Assembly: GCF_018885265.1 (NCBI RefSeq)
Contig: NZ_CP076538.1
Coordinates: 5,616,001 to 5,680,000, forward strand
DNA from: Amycolatopsis aidingensis
Lineage (GTDB): Bacteria; Actinomycetota; Actinomycetes; Mycobacteriales; Pseudonocardiaceae
DNA: 64,000 nt
Direction of reading: 5' to 3'
The notes beneath the pieces were generated by a model. That model was not told where the DNA came from and ran no database searches. It saw nothing but the letters and a program-made list of their open reading frames with translations. A program made the translations under genes and the position numbers. Within the stretch, counting starts at the first letter, position 1. Every line of letters starts with the position of its first letter. Below are positions 31,123 to 39,304 of the stretch, in pieces.

Positions 31123-31772
31123 TCCGGCGCCCGGTCCCCGCGGCGGTGCTGGGCATGCTGCTGTGTGCCGCCTTCCTCGCGCTCGGGCTGCTGGTGCGGG
31201 ACCGGCCGCTGGATGTGGACCGGGCCGTGGTGGAGGCGTTTCGCGGGCAGTGGCTGCGGCCGCTGGGCACGGTGACGGCCCTGCTCAGCGATGTGCTGCT
31301 GGGCCCGCTGCTGCCGGTGCTGCTCGCGGGCGTACTGCTGGTCGCCGCCTGGGTGCGGTGGCGGCGCGGGCAGCGCGCCCGCGCGATGCTACTGCTGCGG
31401 GTGTGGGTGCTGCTGGCGCTGTGCCGGCTCACCAGCTTCGTGTTCAAGCCCATCTACCTGCGGGACCGGCCAAGGGCGTATCCGGATTTCGCCTACCCGA
31501 GCGGGCATGTGGTCTCGGTGGCCAGCACCGGGTTCGCGCTGGTGGTGCTGTGCGCCTGGCTGGCGCCGCGGCTGCTGCGGTGGGTGGCGGGGGTGGCGGT
31601 GCTGGCGACCGTGCTGAGCGCGGCCTGCCGGATCGTGCTCGGGGTGCACTGGGTCAGCGACACCGTGGGCGCGGTACTCGCGGTGGCCGGGGCCGGGCTG
31701 CTCGGCTGCCTGGCGCTGCGGTTGCTGCCGTCACAGGCGGACGAACTGTCGGCGGCGGGGAAGGCAGCGTAG
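31119..31772 (+). CDS. PAP2 family membrane phosphatase
   Basis: A 217-residue integral membrane phosphatase. The three acid-phosphatase motifs are visible: [13 protein letters not shown] (KxxxxxxRP), YPSGHV (PSGH) and [13 protein letters not shown] (SRxxxxxHxxxD, with C in place of the usual S). Five to six helices surround them. It may act on undecaprenyl or phosphatidyl phosphates at the outer face of the membrane. GTG 31119 overlaps the upstream stop by 4 nt (GTGA), so the gene is translationally coupled. It ends 10 bp before lipB; the lipB -10 (TAGCCT) is just before its stop. Confidence 0.88.
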   Translation: MIRRPVPAAVLGMLLCAAFLALGLLVRDRPLDVDRAVVEAFRGQWLRPLGTVTALLSDVLLGPLLPVLLAGVLLVAAWVRWRRGQRARAMLLLRVWVLLALCRLTSFVFKPIYLRDRPRAYPDFAYPSGHVVSVASTGFALVVLCAWLAPRLLRWVAGVAVLATVLSAACRIVLGVHWVSDTVGAVLAVAGAGLLGCLALRLLPSQADELSAAGKAA

Positions 31773-31782
31773 CCTCAGGCTC

Positions 31783-32526
31783 GTGAGTAGTTCCGTGGTT
31801 TCCTGCCGCGCCGCCGCCGAGCCGGTCGTGGTCCGCGAGGTCGGCATGCTCGACTACCTGGAAGCGTGGGAGTTGCAGCGGCAGCAGGTGACCGGGCGGG
31901 CCGAGGGCGAGCAGCCGGACACGATGCTGCTGCTGGAGCACCCCTCGGTGTACACGGCCGGTAAGCGGACCGAGCCAGGGGACCGGCCTGCCGACGGCAC
32001 CCCGGTGATCGACGTGGACCGTGGCGGCAAGATCACCTGGCACGGCCCTGGGCAGCTGGTGGGCTACCCGATCATCAAGCTGGCCGACCCGATCGACGTG
32101 GTGCACTACGTGCGGCGACTGGAAGAGGCGCTGATCAGGGTGTGCGAGGAGTTCGGGGTGCACACCGGACGGGTCGAGGGCCGCAGCGGGGTGTGGATCC
32201 CCGCCGACGATGGTGGTCCGGAACGCAAGATCGCCGCGATCGGGATCCGGGTGCAGCGCGGGGTGACCATGCACGGTTTCGAGCTGAACTGCGATGCCGA
32301 CCTCTCGGCCTTCGACAAGATCGTGCCCTGCGGAATCCGGGACGCCGGGGTCACCTCGCTGACCCGCGAGACCGGTCGCAGGGTCACCGTCGCCGAAGCC
32401 CTGCCGCTGGCCCGCGACGCCGTGCTGGACGCACTGGACGGCGTGTTGCCGGTGAACGAGGAACGCTGGCTCCCCCGCCCCGAGCAACCCGCCGCCCCCG
32501 GCGTCACCTTCGCCCTGCAAACCTGA
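31783..32526 (+). CDS. lipB: Lipoyl(octanoyl) transferase LipB
   Basis: Transfers octanoyl from acyl carrier protein to the lipoyl domains of E2 and GcvH, the step before LipA. 247 residues. Conserved motifs: [55 protein letters not shown], and [17 protein letters not shown], which carries the catalytic Cys, with Lys in RKIAAIG. GTG 31783 lies 7 nt after TAGCCT (31770-31775), implying a leaderless transcript. In M. tuberculosis lipA follows immediately; here lipA is 10 kb away, and a 21-bp repeat array begins 9 bp after the lipB stop. Confidence 0.95.
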   Translation: MSSSVVSCRAAAEPVVVREVGMLDYLEAWELQRQQVTGRAEGEQPDTMLLLEHPSVYTAGKRTEPGDRPADGTPVIDVDRGGKITWHGPGQLVGYPIIKLADPIDVVHYVRRLEEALIRVCEEFGVHTGRVEGRSGVWIPADDGGPERKIAAIGIRVQRGVTMHGFELNCDADLSAFDKIVPCGIRDAGVTSLTRETGRRVTVAEALPLARDAVLDALDGVLPVNEERWLPRPEQPAAPGVTFALQT

Positions 32527-32534
32527 CCCCCCGG

Positions 32535-32618
32535 CGTGTTTGCCCCCCACGCGCGCGCGTTTGCCGTCTGTGCGCACGCGTTGGCCGCCCCCATCCGCGC
32601 GTTTGCGCTTCACATACG
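32535..32618. repeat. Array of four 21-bp units, array A
   Basis: Four tandem units of exactly 21 bp begin at 32535, 32556, 32577 and 32598. They share the core CGYGTTKGCCG followed by a looser CAC/GCG-rich half. The same unit occurs inverted at 32974-33036 and at 43651-43735. The units are diverged from one another (they are not a recent expansion), and they sit directly after lipB. No spacers are present, so this is not CRISPR. Confidence 0.85.
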
Positions 32619-32675
32619 ATCGTTCGCCTGAACGAACAGCGAGCCGGGAGGCTTCCGGATGCGCATCGCAGGATC

Positions 32676-32907
32676 GACCGCGCGCCGATCATGCCCGCCA
32701 GGCTGCTCGCGCCCGCGATGATCGAGACCGGGCGGGCCAGGTGGTGCTGGTCGGCTCGTTTCCGGCAGGACGGCCTCGCCCGCAGCCTCGTTGTACAACG
32801 CCGCCAGGTTCGGGTTACGCGGGTTCGCACACGGCTTTCGCCAGGATCTGCCCGGCACCGGGGTCGGCGTTTCAGTGGTGCAGCCAGGCTTCGTCCGGGA
32901 CGCCGGC
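32676..32907 (+). pseudogene. Short-chain dehydrogenase fragment with two frameshifts
   Basis: Pieces of one SDR protein appear in three frames. Frame one gives RAPIMPARLLAPAMIETG (32679 onward), the loop and helix before strand 5. A second frame gives QVVLVGS (about 32738-32760), the catalytic-Ser strand. A third gives TASPAASLYNAARFGLRGFA and onward through GVGVSVVQPGFVRDAG (32770-32907), with the catalytic YxxxK region changed to YNAAR. The Rossmann start and the C-terminus are missing. It lies between two inverted 21-bp repeat arrays. The gene is decayed and not expected to give a working enzyme. Confidence 0.8.
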
Positions 32908-32973
32908 CGCCACCGGCGCCAGTTCGCCCGGTGGAGCTGCGCATCGGCGGCGCGATCGGTGAGCCCTGTGCCG

Positions 32974-33036
32974 TGTATGCGAACGGCCAAAGCATGCGCG
33001 TGGACGGCCAACGCATGCGCGCCAGCGGCAAACACG
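32974..33036. repeat. Array of three 21-bp units, array B (inverted to array A)
   Basis: Three 21-bp units start at 32974, 32995 and 33016. On the minus strand each contains the core (T/C)GYGTTKGCCG-like sequence of array A. The array is opposite in direction to array A and in the same direction as array C. With array A it brackets the SDR pseudogene. Confidence 0.8.
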
Positions 33037-33151
33037 GCTGATCGGTGGGTGACTACTCCATCCTGCCTAACCTGCCTGGAAATTCCCTATCACTCCCTAT
33101 TAGGACACTGTTAGGTTCCTTTGCAGTACTTTTCGGACCTAGGGAGTGGCC
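33037..33151. other. AT-richer intergenic region before the HTH gene
   Basis: About 115 bp with lower GC than the surroundings. It holds CCTAAC (near 33066) and GTTAGG (near 33110) as an inverted pair, and the direct repeat TCCCTAT at 33084-33090 and 33094-33100. These may be promoter and operator sites for the following HTH gene. No ORF is seen. Confidence 0.4.
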
Positions 33152-33592
33152 ATGGCGCGAGAGCTGTACTCGGTCGATCAGGTGGCCGAGTTGCTCGGCT
33201 TGCACGTACGAACGGTCCGCAACTACGTACGGGACGGGCGACTGAACGCGGTCCGGATCGGTAAGCAGTACCGGATCAGCCGCGAGGACCTGGAAGCCTT
33301 CACCGGGCACCCCGACGTGCTGCCCGAACGGGACACCGTCCGGACCGAACGGCATGTCGAGGTGTCCAGCATCGTGCAGGTGGACGCGATCAGCCGGGCG
33401 GACGCGGACCGGATGTCCACCCTGCTCATGGGGGCGACCGCGCATCGCAGGGAGGACATGCGGCCGCTGCGCGTGGAAACCGCCTACGACGAGGAACGGG
33501 CACGGATGAAAGTGGTCGTGCTGGGTGATCTGGCCGCAAGCGCCGAACTGCTGCGCCTGATCGAACCACTGGTGGGAGCGAACGATGACTGA
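33152..33592 (+). CDS. Excisionase/MerR-like HTH DNA-binding protein
   Basis: A 146-residue protein. The N-terminal ~55 residues are an excisionase-type winged HTH (ELYSVDQVAELLGLHVRTVRNYV followed by GRLNAVRIGKQYRISREDLEAF). The C-terminal half (VEVSSIVQVDAISRADADRMST...MKVVVLGDLAASAELLRLIEPL) looks like a small alpha/beta sensing domain, with no family I can name. ATG 33152 has TAGGGAG at proper spacing. The stop overlaps the start of the DUF4180 gene by 8 nt, so the two form an operon. No integrase is nearby, so it is more likely a regulator than a true excisionase. Confidence 0.82.
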   Translation: MARELYSVDQVAELLGLHVRTVRNYVRDGRLNAVRIGKQYRISREDLEAFTGHPDVLPERDTVRTERHVEVSSIVQVDAISRADADRMSTLLMGATAHRREDMRPLRVETAYDEERARMKVVVLGDLAASAELLRLIEPLVGANDD

Positions 33593-33953
33593 CACAACCG
33601 TGCAGTTGCACGGGACGCGGGTGCTGCACCTCGACGCCGAGGGCCCGAAGCTGAACGGCGCACAGAGCGCGCTGGACCTGATCGGACATTTCTGGGGGCA
33701 CGAGGCGGAGATGCTCGCCGTCCCGGTCGCACGGTGCGGGGACGAGTTTTTCAACCTGGAGACCCGGATCGCGGGCGAGGTGCTACAGAAGTTCACCAAC
33801 TACCAGGTGCGGCTGGCGATCATCGGGGACCTGTCCGGGTATGTCGCGGAAAGCTCCGCCCTGCGCGCGTTCGTGCACGAGTCCAACCAGGGTAAGCAGG
33901 TCTGGTTCCTCGCCGACCTCGACGAGCTCGCCGACCGGCTGAACCGGCGGTAG
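33585..33953 (+). CDS. DUF4180 domain protein
   Basis: A 122-residue protein of the DUF4180 family. The typical order is present: SALDLIGHFWGHEAEMLAVP, then FFNLETRIAGEVLQKFTNYQ, RLAIIGDLSGYVAESSALRAF, and VHESNQGKQVWFLADLDEL. Family members are often encoded with HTH regulators in Firmicutes and actinobacteria and have no known activity. The ATG lies inside the end of the HTH gene (8-nt overlap). It converges on the next gene with stops 1 bp apart. Confidence 0.85.
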   Translation: MTDTTVQLHGTRVLHLDAEGPKLNGAQSALDLIGHFWGHEAEMLAVPVARCGDEFFNLETRIAGEVLQKFTNYQVRLAIIGDLSGYVAESSALRAFVHESNQGKQVWFLADLDELADRLNRR

Positions 33954-33954
33954 C

Positions 33955-34239
33955 TCAGGGCGACCAGCGCAGCCGGATGGTGACCACGTGGTCGCGGGTC
34001 GCCTCCGGCCACCGCCGGTACACGCTGACCACCCAGGTACCGCGTGGGGCATGCACCCGGCCCAGAAAGTCCTCCGCGCAGACCGCCGTGTACTCGACCA
34101 GATAGGCCTCCCGCCGATCCTCGCGGTGGACCAGGCAGAAACCCATGTCGTCGGCCAGTTCGGTGTAGAGGTGGTCGCGGTACCCCTTCGCCCGCTCGCG
34201 GCGGTACTCGATCTCGTGTGGATAGCCCGGAACGTGCAC
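33955..34239 (-). CDS. Hypothetical protein (94 aa)
   Basis: A small strand-rich protein: HVPGYPHEIEYRRERAKGYR, DDMGFCLVHREDRREAYLVEYTAV, HAPRGTWVVSVYRRWP and a basic end (TIRLRWSP). I do not recognise the family. The frame is open upstream into the promoter of the XRE gene, so the start is uncertain; GTG 34239 is the most reasonable. It is divergent from the XRE/DUF397 pair, with 113 bp between start codons, and might be under that regulator. Confidence 0.55.
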   Translation of the reverse strand: MHVPGYPHEIEYRRERAKGYRDHLYTELADDMGFCLVHREDRREAYLVEYTAVCAEDFLGRVHAPRGTWVVSVYRRWPEATRDHVVTIRLRWSP

Positions 34240-34352
34240 AGAGTGATGCTGACCTCGCCAATCCGTAGTCGGGCAGGGCCAGATCAGGATTCTCGACTGT
34301 CGTTCCGTCGATCTACGATGCGTGATCACACGGCGTCGAGGGGTGAGAATCG

Positions 34353-35180
34353 ATGGGCATACCGCGCAAGCCGAGTTTCCCGATGCGCCAACTCGGGCGC
34401 ACCCTGCGCAAGTTGCGCGAGCAGGCACGGATGAGCCAGGAGGAGGTGGGGCGCCAGCTACGGCTCTCCGGCTCGAAGATCAGCCGGATCGAGAAGGGCC
34501 AACTGCCGGGATACCAGGACTTCCGCGCGATGATCGACCTGTACGGCGTGATCACCTCCGATGTGGAGCCCTACATCGCGCTCTACGACCGGGCCTGCGA
34601 GAAAGGCTGGTGGCACCAGTACGGCCACGACAACCGAGGGTTCGTCAGCATCGAGGCGGAAGCATCGGTCGTCCGCACCTACCAACTCGGCTTCATCCCC
34701 GGAATTCTGCAAACCGAGACCTACATGCGACGGGCATTCGCCTCGGCGCGAAAGCCGTTGAAGGACGAGAAACTGGAGAACGCGGTGGCGGTGCGGCTGC
34801 GGCGGCAACGCAGGCTCACCGAGGATCCAGTACTCACCGTGCACGCGGTGATCGACGAGACCGCACTACACCGGCCGATGTGCGATCGGGAGCAGCTGGA
34901 CAGGATCATCGAACGATCCGCGCTGCCGAACGTCACCGTGCAGGTGATCCCGCACGCAAGCGGCCCGCACAGCGGGCTGTACAGCAACTTCATCGTGGTG
35001 AGCTTCCCCGACCGCGAAGAGCCCGATCTGATGTATCTCGACTACGGGGTCGGCGCCGTGCAGATCGAGAAGGAAAGCGAGGTAAGCGCTGCTAGGCTCA
35101 TGTTCGACCATCTTGCCGACCTGGCGCTGGACGAGCAGGACTCGATCGCACTGGTGCGGCGGATGGTCGCGAAGCTATGA
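34353..35180 (+). CDS. XRE-family regulator with DUF5753 domain (Scr1-like)
   Basis: A 275-residue regulator. HTH at residues ~10-65: LGRTLRKLREQARMSQEEVG, RQLRLSGSKISRIEKG. The DUF5753 effector domain follows (WWHQYGHDNRGFVSIEAEAS, YQLGFIPGILQTETYMR, VHAVIDETALHRPM, VQVIPHASGPHSG). This is the type found in multiple copies in streptomycetes and Pseudonocardiaceae, paired with small DUF397 proteins; examples are linked to development or antibiotic production. The DUF397 gene begins 21 bp downstream, forming the standard pair. The start ATG has GAGGGGTGAGA upstream. Confidence 0.92.
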   Translation: MGIPRKPSFPMRQLGRTLRKLREQARMSQEEVGRQLRLSGSKISRIEKGQLPGYQDFRAMIDLYGVITSDVEPYIALYDRACEKGWWHQYGHDNRGFVSIEAEASVVRTYQLGFIPGILQTETYMRRAFASARKPLKDEKLENAVAVRLRRQRRLTEDPVLTVHAVIDETALHRPMCDREQLDRIIERSALPNVTVQVIPHASGPHSGLYSNFIVVSFPDREEPDLMYLDYGVGAVQIEKESEVSAARLMFDHLADLALDEQDSIALVRRMVAKL

Positions 35181-35201
35181 GCCGAGCTGGAAGAGGCACC
35201 C

Positions 35202-35393
35202 GTGGACCTGACCGATGCTCGATGGCGCAAGAGCAGCCACAGCGGCGGCGAAGGTACGGACGCTGACTGTGTCGAGGTGGCGTTCGTGGGTGCCGCGGTC
35301 GCGGTTAGGGACTCGAAGGAACCCGGCGCCGGCGCGCTCATCTTTCCCTCGTCCGCCTGGCGGGCGCTGCGCTCCGTGAATTTTTCACGGTAA
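35202..35393 (+). CDS. DUF397 small protein
   Basis: A 63-residue DUF397 protein: WRKSSHSGGEGTDADCVEVAF, VAVRDSKEPGAGALIFPSSAWRAL. This pattern (KSSxSG...CVEVA...VRDSKxPxGP...W) defines the family. DUF397 proteins are encoded next to XRE/DUF5753 regulators and may antagonise them in a toxin-antitoxin-like or anti-regulator manner. GTG 35202 with GGAAGAGG upstream. It forms an operon with the preceding regulator. Confidence 0.92.
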   Translation: MDLTDARWRKSSHSGGEGTDADCVEVAFVGAAVAVRDSKEPGAGALIFPSSAWRALRSVNFSR

Positions 35394-35478
35394 GTCACTA
35401 CACCTTATGTCCTATTGACCTCCCAGCGTTGTCTGCTGTCTGATGATGTTCGACTTTGTTCGGACATGGAGGTTCGTG

Positions 35479-38400
35479 ATGCGTTGGCTGCGCGTCCTGG
35501 TTCCGGTCATGTTGATTGCCGCTGTGTTGATGCCCCCAGCGGCCGGTGTGCCGGCCTCGGCCGCCGAACCGCCCCCGGACGCCTACACCTACCTGGACGA
35601 TCCCCGGATGACCGGCGAGGGCCAGCAGGAACCGCACGCCGAGCTCCGCCCCTACGCCGACGCCGAGTCCGCCGCCCGGCGCACCGAGGACACGCCGTAC
35701 ACCCGCAGCCTGGACGGCGACTGGAAGATCGCCATGGCGGACCTCCCCAGGCAGGTCCCGGATGGCTTCTACGCCGAGGACTACGACGTCAGCGGGTGGC
35801 GGACCGTCTCGGTGCCACATACCTGGCAGACCGACGGGCTGGACCATCCGATCTTCCGCAACATCGCGACCGAGATGGTCCCGGACGACCCGCCGCACGT
35901 CCCCAGGGACATCAACCCCACCGGCGCCTACGCCCGCGACTTCGAACTGCCGGCCGACTGGGAACCGCGCAGCACCTTCCTGCGCTTCGAGGGTGTCACC
36001 TCCGGCTACTTCGTCTGGGTCAACGGCGAGTACATCGGCTACGACCAGGGCGGCTACACCCCGGCCGAGTTCGACATCTCCGCCGCCCTGCATCCCGGCG
36101 GCAACCGGATCGCCGTGCAGGTGCACCGCTGGGGCTCCGGTTCGTACCTGGAGGACGTGGACCAGTGGCGGTACTCCGGCATCTTCCGCTCGGTCTGGTT
36201 GTACTCCACGCCGAACACCTACCTGCGCGACCTCACCGTCCGCACCGACCTGGACGAGACCTACACCGACGCCACCCTGACCAGCACGGTCTCCCTCGCC
36301 CGCAAGGAGAACGGCCAGGCAGGCGACTACGCGGTGACCGGCAGCCTGCGCGACGCCCAGGGCCGCGAGGTGGTCGCGGGCCGGGTCCCGGTCCAGGTGA
36401 CCGGCGAGTCCGCCGAGGTCACCCTGGCCATGCCGGTGGACGACCCGGCCAAGTGGACCGCGGAGACCCCGAACCTGTACACCCTCGTCCTCACGCTGAC
36501 CGGGCCGGACGGCGAGGTCAGGCACATCACCAGCGAGTCGGTCGGCTTCCGGGAGATCGAGGTCCGGGACAAGCAGCTCCTGGTCAACGGCGAACCGCCG
36601 CTGTTCAAGGGCGTGAACCGCGCGGAAACCGATCCGGACCACGGGCGGCACGTGCCCCGCTCCCGCCAGGAGCAGGACGTGGCGCTGATGAAGCAGCTCA
36701 ACGTCAACGCCGTGCGCACCTCGCACTACCCTTCCGATCCCTATCTCTACGAGCTTGCGGACAGGCACGGGCTGTGGGTCGCCGACGAGGTGGACATCGA
36801 GACGCACAACCACGAGTCCTGCCCGCAGGACTGCCTGGCCAGCAGGCCGCAGTGGCGGGATGCGTTCCTGGACCGCTTCATCGCGATGGTGCAGCGGGAC
36901 AAGAACCACCCCAGCGTGTTCCTCTGGGATACCGGCAACGAGGCCGGGCTCGGCGCGCACCACTACGAGATGGCCGAGTGGGCCAGGGCGACGGACCCCT
37001 CGCGCCCGTTGTACCACCAGTCGAACTTCCCGGACGGGGACGCGCCTTTCGCCGACGTGTGGGGGCCGCGCTACCCGTCCCCGGAGAAGTTCGCCGAGCA
37101 GGTCGAGAACACCGATAAGCCGATCATCTTCGGGGAGTACGCGCACGCCATGGGCAACAGCCTTGGCAACTTCCGGGAGTTCTGGGACATCATCCGGGCC
37201 AACCCGCAGGCCCAGGGCGGCTTCATCTGGGACTGGGCCGAGCAGAACATCCGGCAGCGGTTGCGGATGGTCCCGGACCGTTCGGGCAACGAGATCATGG
37301 CGCACCTCTCCGGCGCACCCGAACTGGTCGACGGCCACCGCGGCAAGGCGCTTGCATTGTCCGGCCTGGACGACTTCGTGGAGGTCTACCGGGACCGCAG
37401 ACTGGATCTCACCGGAACCTCGCTCACCCTGGATGCCTGGGTGAAACCGGCACGCCCGTGGACAGGCGACTTCACCATCATCGCCAAGGGCGACCACCAG
37501 TACGCGCTGAAGATGAAAACCGAGAACACCCTGGAGTTCTTCGTCCATAGTGGAACTTGGCGCACCGTGCGGGCAACGGTTCCGGACGACTTCTACACCA
37601 ACTGGCACCGGGTGACCGGAACCTACGACGGCTCGGCGCTGCGCCTGTATATCGACGGGACCGAGGTGGGCAGCACCCCGTTCGAGGGCACGATCGACCG
37701 GTCTTCCGGCGAGGTGAACATCGGGCGGAACTCGGAGATATCGTGGAACGACCCGTCCGACGTCGGCAGGCTGGCGCACGGCGTGGTGGACGACGTGCGG
37801 ATCTACGACCGGCCGTTGACTGCCGACGAGCTCCGCTCCGGGGCCGACCCGGCCACGGATTCCCTGCTGGCACTGAACTTCGACCGGATCGAGGAGCGGG
37901 GCAGCTATCTCTCCTACGGCTCCACACTGTCCGGTGTGGACGGACTGATCGGTGCGGACCGCGACCTTCAGCCAGAAACCGCGCAGCTGGCCTGGGCGCA
38001 CCAGCCGATCCGGTTCGGTTACGCCGACGGCGCCGTGAGCGTGCACAACGAGCGACGGTTCACCGGCACCGGCGACCTGCGGTTGCGCTGGAAGGTCATC
38101 GAGGGCGCCCGTACGGTGGCCCGGGGCGTCCGGCGGCTGGACGTGGCACCCGGCGCCACCACCAGGTTCCGGCCGTGGATACCGCCGAACCCCCGGGATG
38201 CCGAGCGCTGGCTGAGCGTCGAGGCGGTGACCGTGGCCGGGCAGCCGATGCTGCCACGCGGGCACGTGCTGGCGCACGACCAGTTCGCGCTGGCCGGAAA
38301 CCGGATCCCGGGCGGCGCGCTACCCGACCCCGGCCACCACCGGCTCGGCCTCACCCAGGACGAGGAGCGGATCACGGTGTCCGGCAAGGGTTTCCGGTAC

Positions 38401-39243
38401 GTACTCGACCGCGAATCGGGAACCCTGTCCTCGATGCGGGTACGCGGCACCGAACTGCTGCACGGCGGTCCGGAGCTGGACGCCTGGCGGGCGCCGATCA
38501 GCAACGAGACCTTCGCCTGGGGCCGTGCCGAGGGCGAGGACTGGCGCGCGGTCGGCCTGGACCGGCTGGAGACCAGTGTGCGGGCCGTCGAGGCGGACCG
38601 CACCGGACCCGGCACCGCCACCATCACCGTGCGCAGCAGGGTGTCCGCCCCGGACGTGGACAACGCCTGGTTCGAGCAGGAGCTGACCTACCGGGTGGAC
38701 GCGGCGGGCACGATCCGGCTGGACCACAGGGTGCGCCCGCGGGGCGGGATGCGGGATCTGCCGTACCTGCCGCGGGTGGGCGTCTCGCTAACCGTTCCCG
38801 AGCGGTTCCGGGAGTTCGCCTGGTACGGGCGCGGGCCGCAGGAGAGCTACACCGACCGCAAGGACGGCACCCCGTTCGGCGTGCACACCAGCACGGTCGA
38901 TGACCAGTACGTGGAGTACCACCGGCCGCAAAGCCACGGGAACCACACCGACACCCGGTGGGCGCTGCTGACCGACCGGCGCTCGGGCGGGCTGCTGGTG
39001 TCCGGGGCGCCGGAGGTCAGCGTGAGCGCCTACGACGACCTGGACCGCGCGGCCTACCCGTTCCAGCTGCGGCGCAACGAGGGGTGGGTGACCCTGCACG
39101 CGAGCCACGCGGTGACCGGGGTCGGCGACACCCCGAATCCGGTGCGCGAGCGCTACCAGGTGGCCGCGGACGCCGACCACGAGTACTCGATGGTGCTGCG
39201 CCCGCTGTCTCCCGGCGAGGTACGCACCGGCCTCCCCCGCTGA
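35479..39243 (+). CDS. Secreted glycoside hydrolase family 2 (beta-galactosidase-like) with inserted LamG domain
   Basis: A 1254-residue secreted enzyme. A Sec signal peptide (MRWLRVLVPVMLIAAVL..., cut near ASA at 28). Then the GH2 sugar-binding (~85-260) and Ig-like (~265-375) domains, and the TIM barrel (~380-600). The acid/base Glu is E488 (TGNEAG) and the nucleophile E553 (FGEYAHAMGNS). A LamG/concanavalin-like module (~615-785, from ALSGLDDFVEVYRDR to VVDDVRIYDRPLTADEL) is inserted before the C-terminal beta-galactosidase domains (~830-1250, FAWYGRGPQESYTDRK). The extra module probably binds a polysaccharide. ATG 35479 has GGAGG at 6 nt and starts the signal peptide. Substrate is likely a plant galactoside or glycan. 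Confidence 0.92.
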   Translation: MRWLRVLVPVMLIAAVLMPPAAGVPASAAEPPPDAYTYLDDPRMTGEGQQEPHAELRPYADAESAARRTEDTPYTRSLDGDWKIAMADLPRQVPDGFYAEDYDVSGWRTVSVPHTWQTDGLDHPIFRNIATEMVPDDPPHVPRDINPTGAYARDFELPADWEPRSTFLRFEGVTSGYFVWVNGEYIGYDQGGYTPAEFDISAALHPGGNRIAVQVHRWGSGSYLEDVDQWRYSGIFRSVWLYSTPNTYLRDLTVRTDLDETYTDATLTSTVSLARKENGQAGDYAVTGSLRDAQGREVVAGRVPVQVTGESAEVTLAMPVDDPAKWTAETPNLYTLVLTLTGPDGEVRHITSESVGFREIEVRDKQLLVNGEPPLFKGVNRAETDPDHGRHVPRSRQEQDVALMKQLNVNAVRTSHYPSDPYLYELADRHGLWVADEVDIETHNHESCPQDCLASRPQWRDAFLDRFIAMVQRDKNHPSVFLWDTGNEAGLGAHHYEMAEWARATDPSRPLYHQSNFPDGDAPFADVWGPRYPSPEKFAEQVENTDKPIIFGEYAHAMGNSLGNFREFWDIIRANPQAQGGFIWDWAEQNIRQRLRMVPDRSGNEIMAHLSGAPELVDGHRGKALALSGLDDFVEVYRDRRLDLTGTSLTLDAWVKPARPWTGDFTIIAKGDHQYALKMKTENTLEFFVHSGTWRTVRATVPDDFYTNWHRVTGTYDGSALRLYIDGTEVGSTPFEGTIDRSSGEVNIGRNSEISWNDPSDVGRLAHGVVDDVRIYDRPLTADELRSGADPATDSLLALNFDRIEERGSYLSYGSTLSGVDGLIGADRDLQPETAQLAWAHQPIRFGYADGAVSVHNERRFTGTGDLRLRWKVIEGARTVARGVRRLDVAPGATTRFRPWIPPNPRDAERWLSVEAVTVAGQPMLPRGHVLAHDQFALAGNRIPGGALPDPGHHRLGLTQDEERITVSGKGFRYVLDRESGTLSSMRVRGTELLHGGPELDAWRAPISNETFAWGRAEGEDWRAVGLDRLETSVRAVEADRTGPGTATITVRSRVSAPDVDNAWFEQELTYRVDAAGTIRLDHRVRPRGGMRDLPYLPRVGVSLTVPERFREFAWYGRGPQESYTDRKDGTPFGVHTSTVDDQYVEYHRPQSHGNHTDTRWALLTDRRSGGLLVSGAPEVSVSAYDDLDRAAYPFQLRRNEGWVTLHASHAVTGVGDTPNPVRERYQVAADADHEYSMVLRPLSPGEVRTGLPR

Positions 39244-39300
39244 CCGCTGTGAGTGGCCCGTTCCCTACATTTTTCGCAGCGAACGGGCCACTCACTGCGG
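39244..39300. terminator. Large hairpin between convergent genes
   Basis: Arms of 20 bp (39244-39263 and 39281-39300; core GAGTGGCCCGTTC/GAACGGGCCACTC) with one mismatch and a 17-nt loop containing ATTTTT. It lies between the convergent GH2 and LLM oxidoreductase genes and fits a bidirectional terminator. The shape suggests a dispersed element of the same kind as the palindromes at 7391 and 24590, but its sequence is different. Confidence 0.8.
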
Positions 39301-39304
39301 TTGA

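Noticed and set aside
33152..33592. Excisionase-like protein as a sign of a prophage or integrative element
   Set aside because: No integrase, attachment-site duplication at a tRNA, or phage genes are present in the window.
35398..38277. A 959-codon minus-strand open frame inside the GH2 gene
   Set aside because: It is a shadow of the GC-rich coding strand. Its product is low-complexity Arg/Gly/Val/His with no domain, while the plus strand has a full GH2 enzyme with catalytic residues.
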